From the NCBI RefSeq assembly GCF_004361695.1, contig NZ_SNVW01000020.1, positions 1 to 34,317 on the forward strand: a stretch of DNA of 34,317 bases, in the 5' to 3' direction. The position numbers and the translations under genes are program-made. The notes under the pieces were generated by a model that was given only the letters and a program-made list of their open reading frames with translations, was not told the DNA's origin and ran no database searches. The stretch's first letter is position 1. Each line of letters starts with the position of its first letter. This document shows, one piece after another, positions 7,706 through 15,835 of the stretch. This stretch comes from Curtobacterium flaccumfaciens. Lineage in GTDB: Bacteria; Actinomycetota; Actinomycetes; Actinomycetales; Microbacteriaceae.

Positions 7706-8701
7706 ATGGCGGACCACGGCTGGCGCGAGGACGTCCTCGGGGCGCCGTTCGAGCGACTCGAGCTCCCCCTCGGCGAGGACTCCGAGGGGCCCGTGGTCGC
7801 GACCCTCGTCCGGCGTCGACGCTCCCCGGCCGACCTGCTGCTGCACGCCCACGGCCCGCTGCACGGGGTCGACGTGCTCTACGTCCACGGCTGGTCGGAC
7901 TACTTCTTCCAGGTCGAGCTCGCCGAACGACTCGAACGGCTCGGTGCCCGGTTCCACGCCCTCGACCTGCGGAAGTACGGCCGGAGCCTGCAGCCACGAC
8001 AGACCCCCGGGTTCGTCGACGACCTCACCACCTACGACGAGGACATCGCCGCGGCGCTCGACGTGATCACCGCGGAACACCGCCGTGGGGAGACCGGGCG
8101 ACGGCTCGTGCCGATGGGGCACTCGACCGGCGGCCTCACCCTGTCGCTCTGGGCGGCGCGGCACCCGGAGCACGTCGCCGGGATCATCCTGAACAGCCCG
8201 TGGCTCGAGTTCCAAGCGAACGCCGTCGGCCGCGCCCTCGTGACCCCCGTCATCAAGCTCGGCGCCCGGCGCAACCCGCTCGCGCCGATGCCCGCCGTCG
8301 ACCCCGGCTTCTACACGCGCACCGTGTCGAGCGCCGGCGAGGGCTCGTGGACGTACGACCAGCAGTGGCGGCCGGACCGGGGCTTCCCCCTCCACCCGGG
8401 GTGGCTCGCCGCGGTGTTCGACGGGCAGGCGACGGTCGAGGCGGGCCTCGGTCTCGAGGTGCCGGTGCTCGTGATGCTCAGCGACAAGAGCATGCTGCAG
8501 CCCACGTGGGACGACGGCATGGCGCGGGCCGACGTCGCGCTCAACGTCGACGTCGTGGCGCACCGGGCGCTGTCCCTGGGCAGCGAGGTCACCGTCCGTC
8601 GCCTGCACGGTGCGCTCCACGACGTCATGCTGTCCGCCCCCGAGGTGCGAGAACACGCCTACGACTCGATCGCCCGGTGGGCCGCGACCCTGCGGCACTG
8701 A
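7706..8701 (+). CDS. Alpha/beta hydrolase (serine hydrolase)
   Basis: This 331-residue alpha/beta-hydrolase has YVHGWSDYFFQ for the oxyanion-hole region (59-69), nucleophile elbow GHSTGG with Ser140, a candidate acid in LVMLSDKS and a C-terminal His in GALHDVML. The central block with LDLRKYGRSL places it near monoacylglycerol lipase-like or lysophospholipase-like hydrolases. The substrate cannot be told. It has no signal peptide, so it should be cytosolic. The start at 7706 is supported by a TACGCT hexamer 6 nt upstream. It may be the first gene of a short run with the VOC and GNAT genes, although the VOC gene also has its own -10. Confidence 0.9.
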   Translation: MADHGWREDVLGAPFERLELPLGEDSEGPVVATLVRRRRSPADLLLHAHGPLHGVDVLYVHGWSDYFFQVELAERLERLGARFHALDLRKYGRSLQPRQTPGFVDDLTTYDEDIAAALDVITAEHRRGETGRRLVPMGHSTGGLTLSLWAARHPEHVAGIILNSPWLEFQANAVGRALVTPVIKLGARRNPLAPMPAVDPGFYTRTVSSAGEGSWTYDQQWRPDRGFPLHPGWLAAVFDGQATVEAGLGLEVPVLVMLSDKSMLQPTWDDGMARADVALNVDVVAHRALSLGSEVTVRRLHGALHDVMLSAPEVREHAYDSIARWAATLRH

Positions 8702-8728
8702 CACCTGCGGCACCGCGGGTCGCGCCGC

Positions 8729-8734
8729 TACCCT
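8729..8734 (+). promoter_or_regulatory. -10 element (TACCCT) for leaderless VOC gene start
   Basis: TACCCT ends 7 nt before the ATG at 8742. There is no Shine-Dalgarno sequence in between, so the transcript probably begins at the start codon. Confidence 0.5.
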
Positions 8735-8741
8735 GAGCGCC

Positions 8742-9116
8742 ATGACCGCATCGTTCAACCACACGATCATCGCGGCGAAGGAGCCCGCGGTGTCCGCGGC
8801 GTTCTTCGTCGACCTCCTCGAAGCAGCCGAGGCCCCGTCGTGGGGCCCGTTCACCAACCTGCAGCTCCCCGACGGCGTGCTCCTGCAGTTCGCCGCGGTG
8901 CCGATCGACTTCCCGCCGCAGCACTACGCGTTCCTGGTCGACGACGACCACTTCGACCGCGCGTACGCCCGCATCACCGCCGAGGGCCGGGAGCACTGGG
9001 CCGACCCGCAGCGCCAACGCCCCGGCGAGACGAACACCGAGCACGACGGCCGTGGCGTCTACCTGCTCGACCCCTCGGGCCACTACGTCGAGCTGCTGAC
9101 GAGGCCGTACCTGTGA
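8742..9116 (+). CDS. VOC superfamily protein (glyoxalase/bleomycin-resistance fold)
   Basis: This 124-residue protein is a single vicinal-oxygen-chelate domain made of two beta-alpha-beta-beta-beta halves. The first is FNHTIIAAKEPAVSAAFFVD, with a possible metal-binding His at residue 7. The second ends in GVYLLDPSGHYVELLTRP with a His and Glu in the usual metal-binding place. Members bind a divalent metal and act as glyoxalases, dioxygenases or resistance proteins. The substrate is unknown here. The stop overlaps the start of the GNAT gene as GTGA, so the two are translationally coupled. Confidence 0.88.
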   Translation: MTASFNHTIIAAKEPAVSAAFFVDLLEAAEAPSWGPFTNLQLPDGVLLQFAAVPIDFPPQHYAFLVDDDHFDRAYARITAEGREHWADPQRQRPGETNTEHDGRGVYLLDPSGHYVELLTRPYL

Positions 9117-9682
9117 CGGTCACCCTCGTCCGGCTCGACCCGACCGGCGCCGACCGTGCGGACCTCGTCGCGTTCCTGACCGGCGAGGAGTTCCCGTTCC
9201 ACGTCCGCCGCACGATCGCCCTCGCCGACGCCGAGGCGGCCATCGACGCCGGCGCCTTCCGCGACGACGAACACGACACGTACTGGTTGCAGCACGAGGA
9301 CCACGGCCGCATCGGCATCGTCCGGCTCGAGGACCTCGCCGATCCCGTTCCGCTCTTCGACCTGCGCATCGCCGGCCGGTTCCGCGGCCGGGGCATCGGT
9401 CCGTCGGCGCTGCGGGCGACGACGGACCACGTGTTCCGCACGATGGGCGAGGTCGCACGCTTCGAGGGACAGACCCGCGAGGACAACGTCGCGATGCGCC
9501 GTGTCTTCGTCCGGGCCGGATGGGTGAAGGAAGCCCACTACCGCGAGGCGTGGCCGGTCGAGGGGGATCGCCCTGTCGCGTCCGTCGCGTACGGCGTGCT
9601 CCGCCGCGACTGGGAATCGGGCACGGTGACGCCCGTCCCGTGGGACGACGACGACATCGCGGGTAGCGGAGGGGGCGGCTGA
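9113..9682 (+). CDS. GNAT family N-acetyltransferase (RimJ/RimL-like)
   Basis: This 189-residue GNAT protein has the acetyl-CoA binding segment LRIAGRFRGRGIGPSALRAT (about 85-104, with the R-x-x-G-x-G loop). RVFVRAGWVKEAHYREAW follows, typical of the C-terminal strand of RimJ/RimL-like acetyltransferases. It would transfer acetyl from acetyl-CoA to an amine, either a protein N terminus or a small molecule; the acceptor is unknown. The GTG at 9113 overlaps the VOC stop. The C-terminal tail is acidic and then glycine-rich (DDDDIAGSGGGG). Confidence 0.9.
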   Translation: MTVTLVRLDPTGADRADLVAFLTGEEFPFHVRRTIALADAEAAIDAGAFRDDEHDTYWLQHEDHGRIGIVRLEDLADPVPLFDLRIAGRFRGRGIGPSALRATTDHVFRTMGEVARFEGQTREDNVAMRRVFVRAGWVKEAHYREAWPVEGDRPVASVAYGVLRRDWESGTVTPVPWDDDDIAGSGGGG

Positions 9683-9748
9683 GGCACCGACCTGGAGGCA
9701 CGGATCGCTTCCGCCAGGCGGCGAACGTCGACAGGCGCGGACACCTGG

Positions 9749-10342
9749 TCAGCGGCCCATGCCGAGCGCGGACTCGATCCGGCTGATCGTCCGGCGCATC
9801 GCGTACTCGTCCTGCGCCGGCTGGTCGTCGGCCACCCACAGCCGGATCGCTCCGGGACCCAACGTCCTGGGTGCGAGGCGGACCACGATCCCCCATCGAT
9901 ATGCGACACCGCGCGGCGTGGGCTCCCTGAACACGTCGAAGCCGAGTACCTCTGAGTGGAGGGCGATCGGTGTTCCCTGCCCGTCGTTGCGCGTCGACCA
10001 GCTCGTGATGCCCGTCCGGTCGAAGCCGAGGTCGCACGGGAACCACACGCGCAGTCTGGGGCTCCAGGCCGTGAGGTCGGCGGCCGTCGATTCTGTCGCG
10101 TGCGCGGTGACGAACACGGTGCCGGGATGGGTCTCGGCCTTCTGCTGTAAGCGCGCCCGCCGGCGGTGGTTGACCTCGGTGGTGACGCAGGCGACGCCGA
10201 ACCCGAACGTGATGAGGATGCCGAGACGGAGCTCGGTGGACAGGGCCCGTCCCTCGTCGGTGCCGATCAAGACCGCGAGGACGATCGTCGCGGCGCCGAA
10301 GACGACGGTGATGGCGGCGAGGAGGATCGTCGACGGGCGCAC
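9749..10342 (-). CDS. Hypothetical protein with two N-terminal membrane segments
   Basis: This 197-residue protein is not one I recognise. From the GTG at 10342 it begins with a membrane segment (about 5-27), a short loop with GTDEGRAL and a second segment (about 35-52). A basic RRRARLQQK stretch leads into a soluble domain rich in W, R and D. The layout suggests a cytosolic domain tethered to the membrane by a hairpin. The start was chosen because the first membrane helix begins there and a CATTGT hexamer lies 6 nt upstream, consistent with a leaderless start. It is convergent with the GNAT gene upstream on the other strand. No function is assigned. Confidence 0.7.
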   Translation of the reverse strand: MRPSTILLAAITVVFGAATIVLAVLIGTDEGRALSTELRLGILITFGFGVACVTTEVNHRRRARLQQKAETHPGTVFVTAHATESTAADLTAWSPRLRVWFPCDLGFDRTGITSWSTRNDGQGTPIALHSEVLGFDVFREPTPRGVAYRWGIVVRLAPRTLGPGAIRLWVADDQPAQDEYAMRRTISRIESALGMGR

Positions 10343-10466
10343 GGCTCGACAATGCCAGAACCCGAGCTGCGGTGGAATGCTCACCGTCACAGTGAGCGCT
10401 GCGTCAGCGGACCGCGAACCGGCCGGTAGAGGATCCGCAAACACACGGGTCTGTGCGGACGTGTGC

Positions 10467-11046
10467 TCAGTACTCGAGCGTGGGCCACTCCTGCAGTCGT
10501 GAGAAGCGTGGACGCGGGGGGATCGGCTCGTCGTCTTCCATGACGCGCAGCTCGGTGAGCACTGTGATCTGACCCACGTCATACGAGCGATGTGCGATTC
10601 CGTCGCGCTCGTCGACGACCAGCGTCGTGCGCTGCGCAGGGTCGAACTCGTGCTCAAACGTGAACAGCAGCCAGTGCTCCTTGATCCGCTGGACGAGCAT
10701 CGGCGAATAACTCGAGGGCGCCCCCCCACAGGAGAAGCAGCTCCGGCGTGAGCAGTCGAACAGGAGGGGCCACTGTGCCGCTACGCGCGAAACTCACCTC
10801 GGACGGGCCGTCAACAGAATGAAGCACACCGTCCGCATAGCGGTCCCGATGCGAGTCCCTCTGCCGGTCGAACATCCAACTTTGGTCGCGCTCGTCGACG
10901 ACCGCTTGGAACTGCCACGGGCGCTCGCGACCATCCCGTCGCACACTCACGCCGCGCGCGAGCCGGCGTCGTGGGAGCCGGAGGGCAGCGACCTCAGTTC
11001 GGAGCGTGGGGACGTCGGCCTCGGTCAGGACAGTTTCGAAACGCAC
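10467..11046 (-). pseudogene. Hypothetical protein gene split by a frameshift in a C7 run
   Basis: Two adjacent minus-strand frames, 11046 to 10654 and the one ending at 10467, read as one protein of about 192 residues if one base is removed from the C7 run at 10721-10727 (G7 on the coding strand). The joined sequence passes from LLLLWGAPSSYSPMLVQ into RIKEHWLLFTFEHEF without a break. Downstream residues after the shift in the first frame look non-coding. The probable start is the GTG at 11046. The protein family is not recognised. The cause may be a real indel, phase variation at the homopolymer or a base-calling error. Confidence 0.7.
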
Positions 11047-11185
11047 CTCATCAGTGTGGCCGATCCGCGTCGCCCAGCGTGAAGGAAGTTTCCCGTTGCC
11101 CGATCCCCATACGGGACGTGCGCCAACTGGCTGCTACTTCGCGCCGGACCAACCGCGGGGTCCTACGACTGGCGAGGATCCAGGC

Positions 11186-11392
11186 ATGAGGATCAGCATC
11201 GGCGGCGAGCACTACCTATCGCGGCGGAGCGCATTCTGCGCCGAGACGTGGGACGTCATCGGAATCTACGACTGCGCGGAGCGGGCCAGGGAAGCAACAC
11301 GGGACATGGCAGGAGCGCAGCCCGGATCTGATACGTGGGTGCTCGAGACGTGGAGTGACGGTGAGCAGCGCAGCAGCGTCCAGCTCACATGA
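11186..11392 (+). CDS. Small hypothetical protein, 68 aa
   Basis: This short soluble protein (MRISIGGEHY...) has two cysteines (residues 17 and 28) and no membrane segment. A GAGG sequence lies about 8 nt before the ATG at 11186, supporting this start. Codon use is ordinary for the window. No family is recognised and the neighbours give no clue, as it sits between a frameshifted gene and a GNAT gene. Confidence 0.55.
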   Translation: MRISIGGEHYLSRRSAFCAETWDVIGIYDCAERAREATRDMAGAQPGSDTWVLETWSDGEQRSSVQLT

Positions 11393-11590
11393 CGCTCGGG
11401 CAGCGCGCAGGTGGCTCTACTGTGGCGGTCACGGTCGCGCCGCCGCGAGAACCTTCCGCGCAGGTTGGACGACCGGCCCTTAAGAGGTGGATGGCCTCGA
11501 GCGGCGCTCCGCGACTCGGCGGGATGGTGTCGAGTCCATCGGGTCGGCGTGCGGTGGCGGAGTCGGGACGCCTGTGCTGAACTGTCAGGC

Positions 11591-12463
11591 ATGGGCATCC
11601 GTGTCAATGTTCCCGACGTCGGTGCATCCGAAAGCATCATCGCGACGCTGGCGTCGTGGCAGCGCGACAGTGCTGTCGTGCAGCTGCATCCCGGCGATCT
11701 GGGTTGGGCGTGGCGGCACGGCGCACCGGCAGCGGTCTCGTCGGTGCGGGTGTGGTCGGATGAGGACACCATCGTCGCGATCGGGTTCTTTGATGGTCCC
11801 ACGGTGTTCCGGATGACCGTCGCGCCCGAGCGATGGTCCGACGCACAGATCGCTCGTCGTGTGCTCGAAGATCTCCGATCCGCTGACGGGATGAGGTTCC
11901 CGAACGGGACCCTGTCTGTTGAGGTCCCCACGGGAACCACCCTCTACGAGCTGCTGGCATCGTCGGGGTGGCAGGCAGGCGAGGCGTGGGCGCCGCTGGC
12001 CCGGGACCTCGCGGAGCCAGTCGATCTGACGGGTTTGGGTCTCCGGTTCGAAGTGGTGGCCGGTGAACGTGTCGCTGAGTTCACTGCCGTGCACCGATCG
12101 GCTTGGGGTAACCAGAGCTTCACGGACGACCTGTGGAACACGATGACCGGCGGGCCCGCCTTTCGGAACGGTGCGTGCATCCTCGGCCGAGATGGCTCCG
12201 GCGCGGCTGTCGCCGGGGTGACGATCTGGCCGGCTGGTGTCGGGCGTCCCGGGCTCATCGAGCCGATGGGAGTGCACGCCGATCATCGTGGTCGCGGAAA
12301 CGGCAGAGCAATCTGTATCGCTGCAGCCGCCGAGTTGCAGAGGCGTGGAGCGTCGATCGCTTGGGTGTGCACCCCGAGCTCGCTTCGCAGCGCGGTGGCG
12401 ACGTACCGTTCGGCCGGGTTCGCCCCGCTGCCCGAACGGCTCGACCTCGTCCGGGCGCACTGA
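11591..12463 (+). CDS. GNAT family N-acetyltransferase, 290 aa with N-terminal extension
   Basis: The C-terminal ~150 residues form a GNAT domain. The acetyl-CoA loop is EPMGVHADHRGRGNGRAI (about 223-240), followed by IAWVCTPSSLRSAVATYRSAGF, the usual end with the Tyr-x-x-x-Gly-Phe strand. The first ~140 residues are a second, weaker GNAT-like half, so it may be a two-domain acetyltransferase. The ATG at 11591 was chosen because homology-like sequence (MGIRVNVPDV) begins there. The upstream frame is open but has poor coding character. The acceptor substrate is unknown. Confidence 0.85.
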   Translation: MGIRVNVPDVGASESIIATLASWQRDSAVVQLHPGDLGWAWRHGAPAAVSSVRVWSDEDTIVAIGFFDGPTVFRMTVAPERWSDAQIARRVLEDLRSADGMRFPNGTLSVEVPTGTTLYELLASSGWQAGEAWAPLARDLAEPVDLTGLGLRFEVVAGERVAEFTAVHRSAWGNQSFTDDLWNTMTGGPAFRNGACILGRDGSGAAVAGVTIWPAGVGRPGLIEPMGVHADHRGRGNGRAICIAAAAELQRRGASIAWVCTPSSLRSAVATYRSAGFAPLPERLDLVRAH

Positions 12464-12521
12464 TCCGGACAAACCCACGCCGCCCCTGACCACCCCGGCC
12501 GACATGTCCCTTGGCGGGTCC

Positions 12522-12950
12522 TCATTCCGGTCTCTCGACGGGTTCGCCGCGTTGGCCCGTTCGCCCGAGGGTCCGGCCCGCGAGTCCAGCGCAGAGGATC
12601 GCGGCCACAGCGACGTGCAGCAGCAGGAGTGTCGGCGCGGACCCGTCTCGAGCGAGTGTGAGAGGTCCGATCAGCGACACAGCCCCGATCCCGGCAGCAG
12701 CGAGCAGCCAGGCCCGTCCCCACCTGGAGGCCCACCGGGCCACCACCGCGCGGCTTGCCCAGGCCACCAGGCCGACCGCAGCAGTCACGATGAGAATCTG
12801 GGCGAGTCCGATCGTCGCGCCGCCTGCGTCCGGCTCATGCCCCATCGCGACGGTGCCAATCGCCCAGCACGCGCCCGCCGCACTCATCGCAAGGATCACG
12901 GCGATGAAGCCGCGTTTCGTCGTCTGCGTCGCGGTCCTTGGCGGTGTCAT
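12522..12950 (-). CDS. Small four-helix membrane protein (DUF6069-like)
   Basis: This 142-residue protein has four predicted membrane segments, at about 13-35, 46-66, 79-98 and 104-123. Size and pattern fit the DUF6069-type membrane proteins often found beside TetR genes in Actinobacteria; that family name is tentative. GGAGAAG lies 3-4 nt before the ATG at 12950. It diverges from a TetR gene, and a TTACT-N6-AGTAA palindrome lies just upstream of its start, so it is the probable target of that repressor. The function is unknown. Confidence 0.78.
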   Translation of the reverse strand: MTPPRTATQTTKRGFIAVILAMSAAGACWAIGTVAMGHEPDAGGATIGLAQILIVTAAVGLVAWASRAVVARWASRWGRAWLLAAAGIGAVSLIGPLTLARDGSAPTLLLLHVAVAAILCAGLAGRTLGRTGQRGEPVERPE

Positions 12951-12971
12951 CTGCTTCTCCGTTCATTCGAT

Positions 12972-12987
12972 TTACTTGAGTGAGTAA
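12972..12987. promoter_or_regulatory. Operator candidate TTACT-N6-AGTAA
   Basis: TTACTTGAGTGAGTAA has 5-bp perfect inverted arms in an AT-rich pocket that stands out from the surrounding GC-rich DNA. It is 21 bp upstream of the membrane-protein ATG and 57 bp upstream of the TetR ATG. This is the usual place for an autoregulating TetR operator. Confidence 0.65.
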
Positions 12988-13044
12988 TAAGATGCTCGTG
13001 AAGCAAGGGCACGTCAAGTTGCACGGCCAGCAGGAGGACCTCGG

Positions 13045-13668
13045 ATGGCACCAGCATCATCGCCCAGCGCCGCCGCGCTCAGACGCCGATCGCAGATCAT
13101 TCATGCCACCATCGCGGTGATCGCCGACGTCGGGTACGCACGCTGCTCGTTCGCGGAGATCGCCCGTCGCGGAGGTCTCAGCAGCACCCGCCTGATCTCG
13201 TACCACTTCGACGACCGCGACGCATTGATGCGTGCAGTCGCGTCGACGATCGTCGATGACCTCGCGGTTGCGGTCACGACGGCGATGCGGCGAGCAACCT
13301 CGCCACGCGACGCTGTGCACGCCTACCTGCGCGCGAACGTCGCCTTCGCCGACACCCACCGGCCGGAGGTGATCACGCTCGCGGCACTGCTGTTCGCCGG
13401 GAGCCTCCCGGCAGACGGCGGCGATGTCGATGCGACGCAGCAGACCATCGCTTCGTTGATCGCGGCCGGCGTCGAGGAGGGTGAGTTCAGCGGCGTCGAC
13501 CCGGTCATCGCGGCAGATGTCTTGCAGCGCACGGTCGAGGGAGTCTTCCTCCGACTGCACCGGGCACCCGACGCGGACCTGTCGGATCTCGGTGACGGCC
13601 TGGTCGCGTTCTTCGACTCCGGACTCGGCACCATGGACCACGACCGTGCTGCGAGGGAGTCGTTCTGA
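13045..13668 (+). CDS. TetR family transcriptional regulator
   Basis: This 207-residue protein has a TetR N-terminal helix-turn-helix (about 15-60: RRSQIIHATIAVIADVGYAR, then SFAEIARRGGLSSTRLISYHF). A ligand-binding domain follows. AGGAGG at 13032-13037 gives the ATG at 13045 a strong ribosome-binding site. It diverges from the four-helix membrane protein gene and its stop overlaps the start of the rhomboid gene by one base (TGATG). It probably represses both itself and the membrane protein gene through the operator at 12972-12987. The ligand is unknown. Confidence 0.93.
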   Translation: MAPASSPSAAALRRRSQIIHATIAVIADVGYARCSFAEIARRGGLSSTRLISYHFDDRDALMRAVASTIVDDLAVAVTTAMRRATSPRDAVHAYLRANVAFADTHRPEVITLAALLFAGSLPADGGDVDATQQTIASLIAAGVEEGEFSGVDPVIAADVLQRTVEGVFLRLHRAPDADLSDLGDGLVAFFDSGLGTMDHDRAARESF

Positions 13669-14414
13669 TGACTCCGTCGGTTCGTCAGCGGCTCGCGGCG
13701 CAGTCCTCACGCACCACCCTCGTCGTCACCGTCGTGACAGCAGCCGTGAGCGTCGCGGCGGTTGTCCACTCACCCCTCACCGCGGTCATGATCCGCGACG
13801 GGGAGCTCGTGCGCGCCGGACAGTGGTGGCGGCTCGTCACGTCGATCCTCGTCCAGCCCGACGGGTGGGGGCAGTTCGCGTTCAACCTGCTGGGGATCGC
13901 TGTGGTGGGATCAGCACTCGAGCAGCGTCGGTCGGAACGGGTGTGGCTCCTGACGTACCTGGTCGCAGGCGTCGGGAGTGGGCTCGTCGTCACGCTGCTC
14001 CTCCCCGAGCAACGCGATGGTGGCGCCTCGGACTGCGTCGCGGGCCTGATCGGCGCGCTCGTCGTCGTCCGGGTCCTGGACCGCACCACCTCCACCGGTT
14101 TCGAGGCATTGCTCGACACAGTCGCGATCGCGTACAGCGCGTTCTTCTGCGTCTATCTGACACTGATCGACCTCGGCGGCGTCTGGCCCGCGATAATCGC
14201 TGGCGACGCCGCGGTCGCAGTCGCACTGACCGCCTCGCGCCGCTTCGGTGCTGTCCGGACCGTCTTCGGGCTGCTGGTCCTGGTCACGGTCACCGGCGGG
14301 GTCATGACGGCGCGGATCGACGGCCATGGGATCGGGCTCCTCACCGGTGCTCTCCTCGCCGTCACGATCGCGCGGACACGACCTCGGCGTCCGAAGACCG
14401 CCACTGTTAGGTGA
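13668..14414 (+). CDS. Rhomboid family intramembrane serine protease
   Basis: This 248-residue polytopic membrane protein keeps the rhomboid signature in order. GQWWRLVTSIL (51-61) is the L1-loop/TM2 lead. Asn73 lies in QFAFNLLG, catalytic Ser121 in GGASDCVAGLIGA (GxSx4G) and catalytic His220 in GHGIGLLTGALL. The residue before the usual His-x-x-x-Asn is altered. The serine/histidine pair suggests a working protease that cleaves within the membrane. The start overlaps the TetR stop, so the two are co-translated. A TetR-rhomboid operon beside a small membrane protein could mean that the latter is regulated or cleaved; that is inference. Confidence 0.82.
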   Translation: MTPSVRQRLAAQSSRTTLVVTVVTAAVSVAAVVHSPLTAVMIRDGELVRAGQWWRLVTSILVQPDGWGQFAFNLLGIAVVGSALEQRRSERVWLLTYLVAGVGSGLVVTLLLPEQRDGGASDCVAGLIGALVVVRVLDRTTSTGFEALLDTVAIAYSAFFCVYLTLIDLGGVWPAIIAGDAAVAVALTASRRFGAVRTVFGLLVLVTVTGGVMTARIDGHGIGLLTGALLAVTIARTRPRRPKTATVR

Positions 14415-14519
14415 GGTGAGGCGCATTGAGCCCCAGCCACAACGGCGACCGCTCGACCAATCAACGGGCGGAGCTGAGCAGGGGCGTCGTTCAGATGGCG
14501 ATCGGCGACCGGGCAGCGC

Positions 14520-14828
14520 TCAGGTCGATGGAGCGGCGTCGGGGCCGAGCGCGGTCACTATCCCGATGAATCGAGCCGGTTCCTCGTCATCAGTGAAGGT
14601 CACGGGAGTGAGCTTGGAAACCGGAATCAGCCCACTCGCTCCTTCATCTGTCCTGAACCACACCGCGGGGACGGGTTCGCGGCCCTCCTCTGCTGCCAGC
14701 ATCGCAGCGGCTGCGAGCTGTGGCCAGCGCGCCTCCTGCTCCGCGGAGACACCCATCGCTACCGTCTGAATCGTCAACACACGCACTCGCTCATAGTGCG
14801 CCGGAACATGCTCGAGCGCGTCCCGCAT
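14520..14828 (-). CDS. Hypothetical protein, 102 aa
   Basis: This is a small soluble protein with an amphipathic first half (RWPQLAAAAMLAAEEG) and a beta-rich second half (AVWFRTDEGASGLIPVSKL, then PARFIGIVTALG). No signal peptide or membrane segment is seen and no family is recognised. Codon bias is typical of the window, which supports a real gene. It is divergent from the broken GNAT gene at 14872 and convergent with the rhomboid gene. Confidence 0.6.
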   Translation of the reverse strand: MRDALEHVPAHYERVRVLTIQTVAMGVSAEQEARWPQLAAAAMLAAEEGREPVPAVWFRTDEGASGLIPVSKLTPVTFTDDEEPARFIGIVTALGPDAAPST

Positions 14829-14871
14829 GCCGATCCGTCATTGAACACGCGATGGATGATGGAATGACGCT

Positions 14872-15361
14872 ATGGGGCACTCGACAGTTCGTCCGGCGCG
14901 GGATTCAGACGCTGCCGGAATCGCGGCCGTCCACGTCCAGGCGTGGCGCGAGGCATATGCGCACCTGATGCCTGCGGAGTTCCTGGCTGCACTCGATCAG
15001 GGACGACGCGAGGCAGGCTGGCTGGCGAACGATCATTGCTGACGAGGTCACCGACGTGTTCGTCGCGCTCGACGGGGAGAAGATCATCGGCTGGGCATCG
15101 GCGGGATCCGGCAGGGACGGATCAGCTCCCACCGACTGCGAGCTCGAGGGCATCTACGTCCTCGCGTCCGCCTACGGATCGGGAGCAGGGCAGCAGCTGC
15201 TGGATGCCGCGATCGGCAATGACGCGGCGTTCTTGTGGATGGCCGAAAACAATCCTCGCGCCGAGGCCTTCTACCGGCGCAACCGATTCGAGCGCGACGG
15301 AGCCGAGAAGACGGAGTCGTTTGGCGGGGCATCCGTCAGCGTCGTACGTCTGTCTCGGTAG
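14872..15361 (+). pseudogene. GNAT acetyltransferase broken by a 4-bp tandem duplication
   Basis: The N-terminal part from ATG 14872 reads HSTVRPARDSDAAGIAAVHV, then QAWREAYAHLMPAEFL, a classic GNAT opening. It stops at 15040-15042. The rest continues in another frame to 15361, with the acetyl-CoA region ELEGIYVLASAYGSGAGQQL and the end ENNPRAEAFYRRNRFERDG. Removing one copy of the CTGG doublet at 15018-15025 restores one frame of about 161 residues (REAGWRTIIADEV), the usual length. The lesion is therefore a simple 4-bp duplication and looks recent. The stop codon lies inside a dispersed palindromic repeat. Confidence 0.85.
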
Positions 15362-15379
15362 CCGATCGCTGATCGGGAA
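15354..15379. repeat. Dispersed palindromic repeat, copy 1
   Basis: CGGTAGCCGATCGCTGATCG carries the left half of the TAGCCGATCGGCTA palindrome intact and the right half degenerated. It covers the stop codon of the broken GNAT gene and the start of the DUF4190 gene. Confidence 0.5.
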
Positions 15380-15672
15380 TGGGCCGATACGTTGAAGCGG
15401 AGACGTCGACTGCAGCGCCGAACCCGAGCGAGCAAGCACCTCTCAACGAGCTAGCGGTCCTCGCGTTCGTTTTGGCCTTCGTCATGGGCATCGTGGGGGC
15501 CGTTCTCGGTGTTGTGGCTCTTCACCAGATCACGAAAACGGGTCAGCGCGGTCGAAAGCTCGCGATGGCGGCCATCGTTATCGGAAGCATCCTCGCCATC
15601 GCCTTCGTCGGCGTGGCCGTCGCCATCTTCTTCTCGATCATCAATCAGCAGGGTTGCACCTACCCTTGCTGA
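15379..15672 (+). CDS. DUF4190 domain membrane protein
   Basis: This 97-residue protein matches the DUF4190 pattern. A membrane helix (about 24-47, LAVLAFVLAFVMGIVGAVLG) leads into the conserved VALHQITKTGQRGRKLAMAA loop and then a second helix (68-90). The N-terminal 20 residues are polar. The function of the family is unknown; it is common in Actinobacteria as a small two-helix membrane protein. The ATG at 15379 immediately follows a dispersed palindrome copy. Confidence 0.8.
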   Translation: MGRYVEAETSTAAPNPSEQAPLNELAVLAFVLAFVMGIVGAVLGVVALHQITKTGQRGRKLAMAAIVIGSILAIAFVGVAVAIFFSIINQQGCTYPC

Positions 15673-15727
15673 TCTTCGACGCCGCGCGGTCGCGAGGGTG
15701 TGTGTGCCGTTGCGCCGCTAGGACCAG

Positions 15728-15751
15728 TCCGGTGACCGATCGGCCACCGGA
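15728..15751. repeat. Dispersed palindromic repeat, copy 2
   Basis: This is a 24-bp near-perfect palindrome: TCCGGTG, then ACCGATCGGC, then CACCGGA, with one mismatched pair. It lies between two convergent genes, so it could also act as a bidirectional terminator. Confidence 0.75.
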
Positions 15752-15835
15752 CACATCAGTGACGTTACCCAGGCGCGTTTGGCCGCTCAGCCGGCGGCTC
15801 TGCCGGTCACAGTGGGTTCAGCGAGATCAGCAAGA

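Noticed and set aside
6006..7997. Second long frame overlapping the penicillin-binding protein gene
   Set aside because: It is a shifted frame of the same gene with arginine-rich, low-complexity translation. The other frame has all catalytic motifs.
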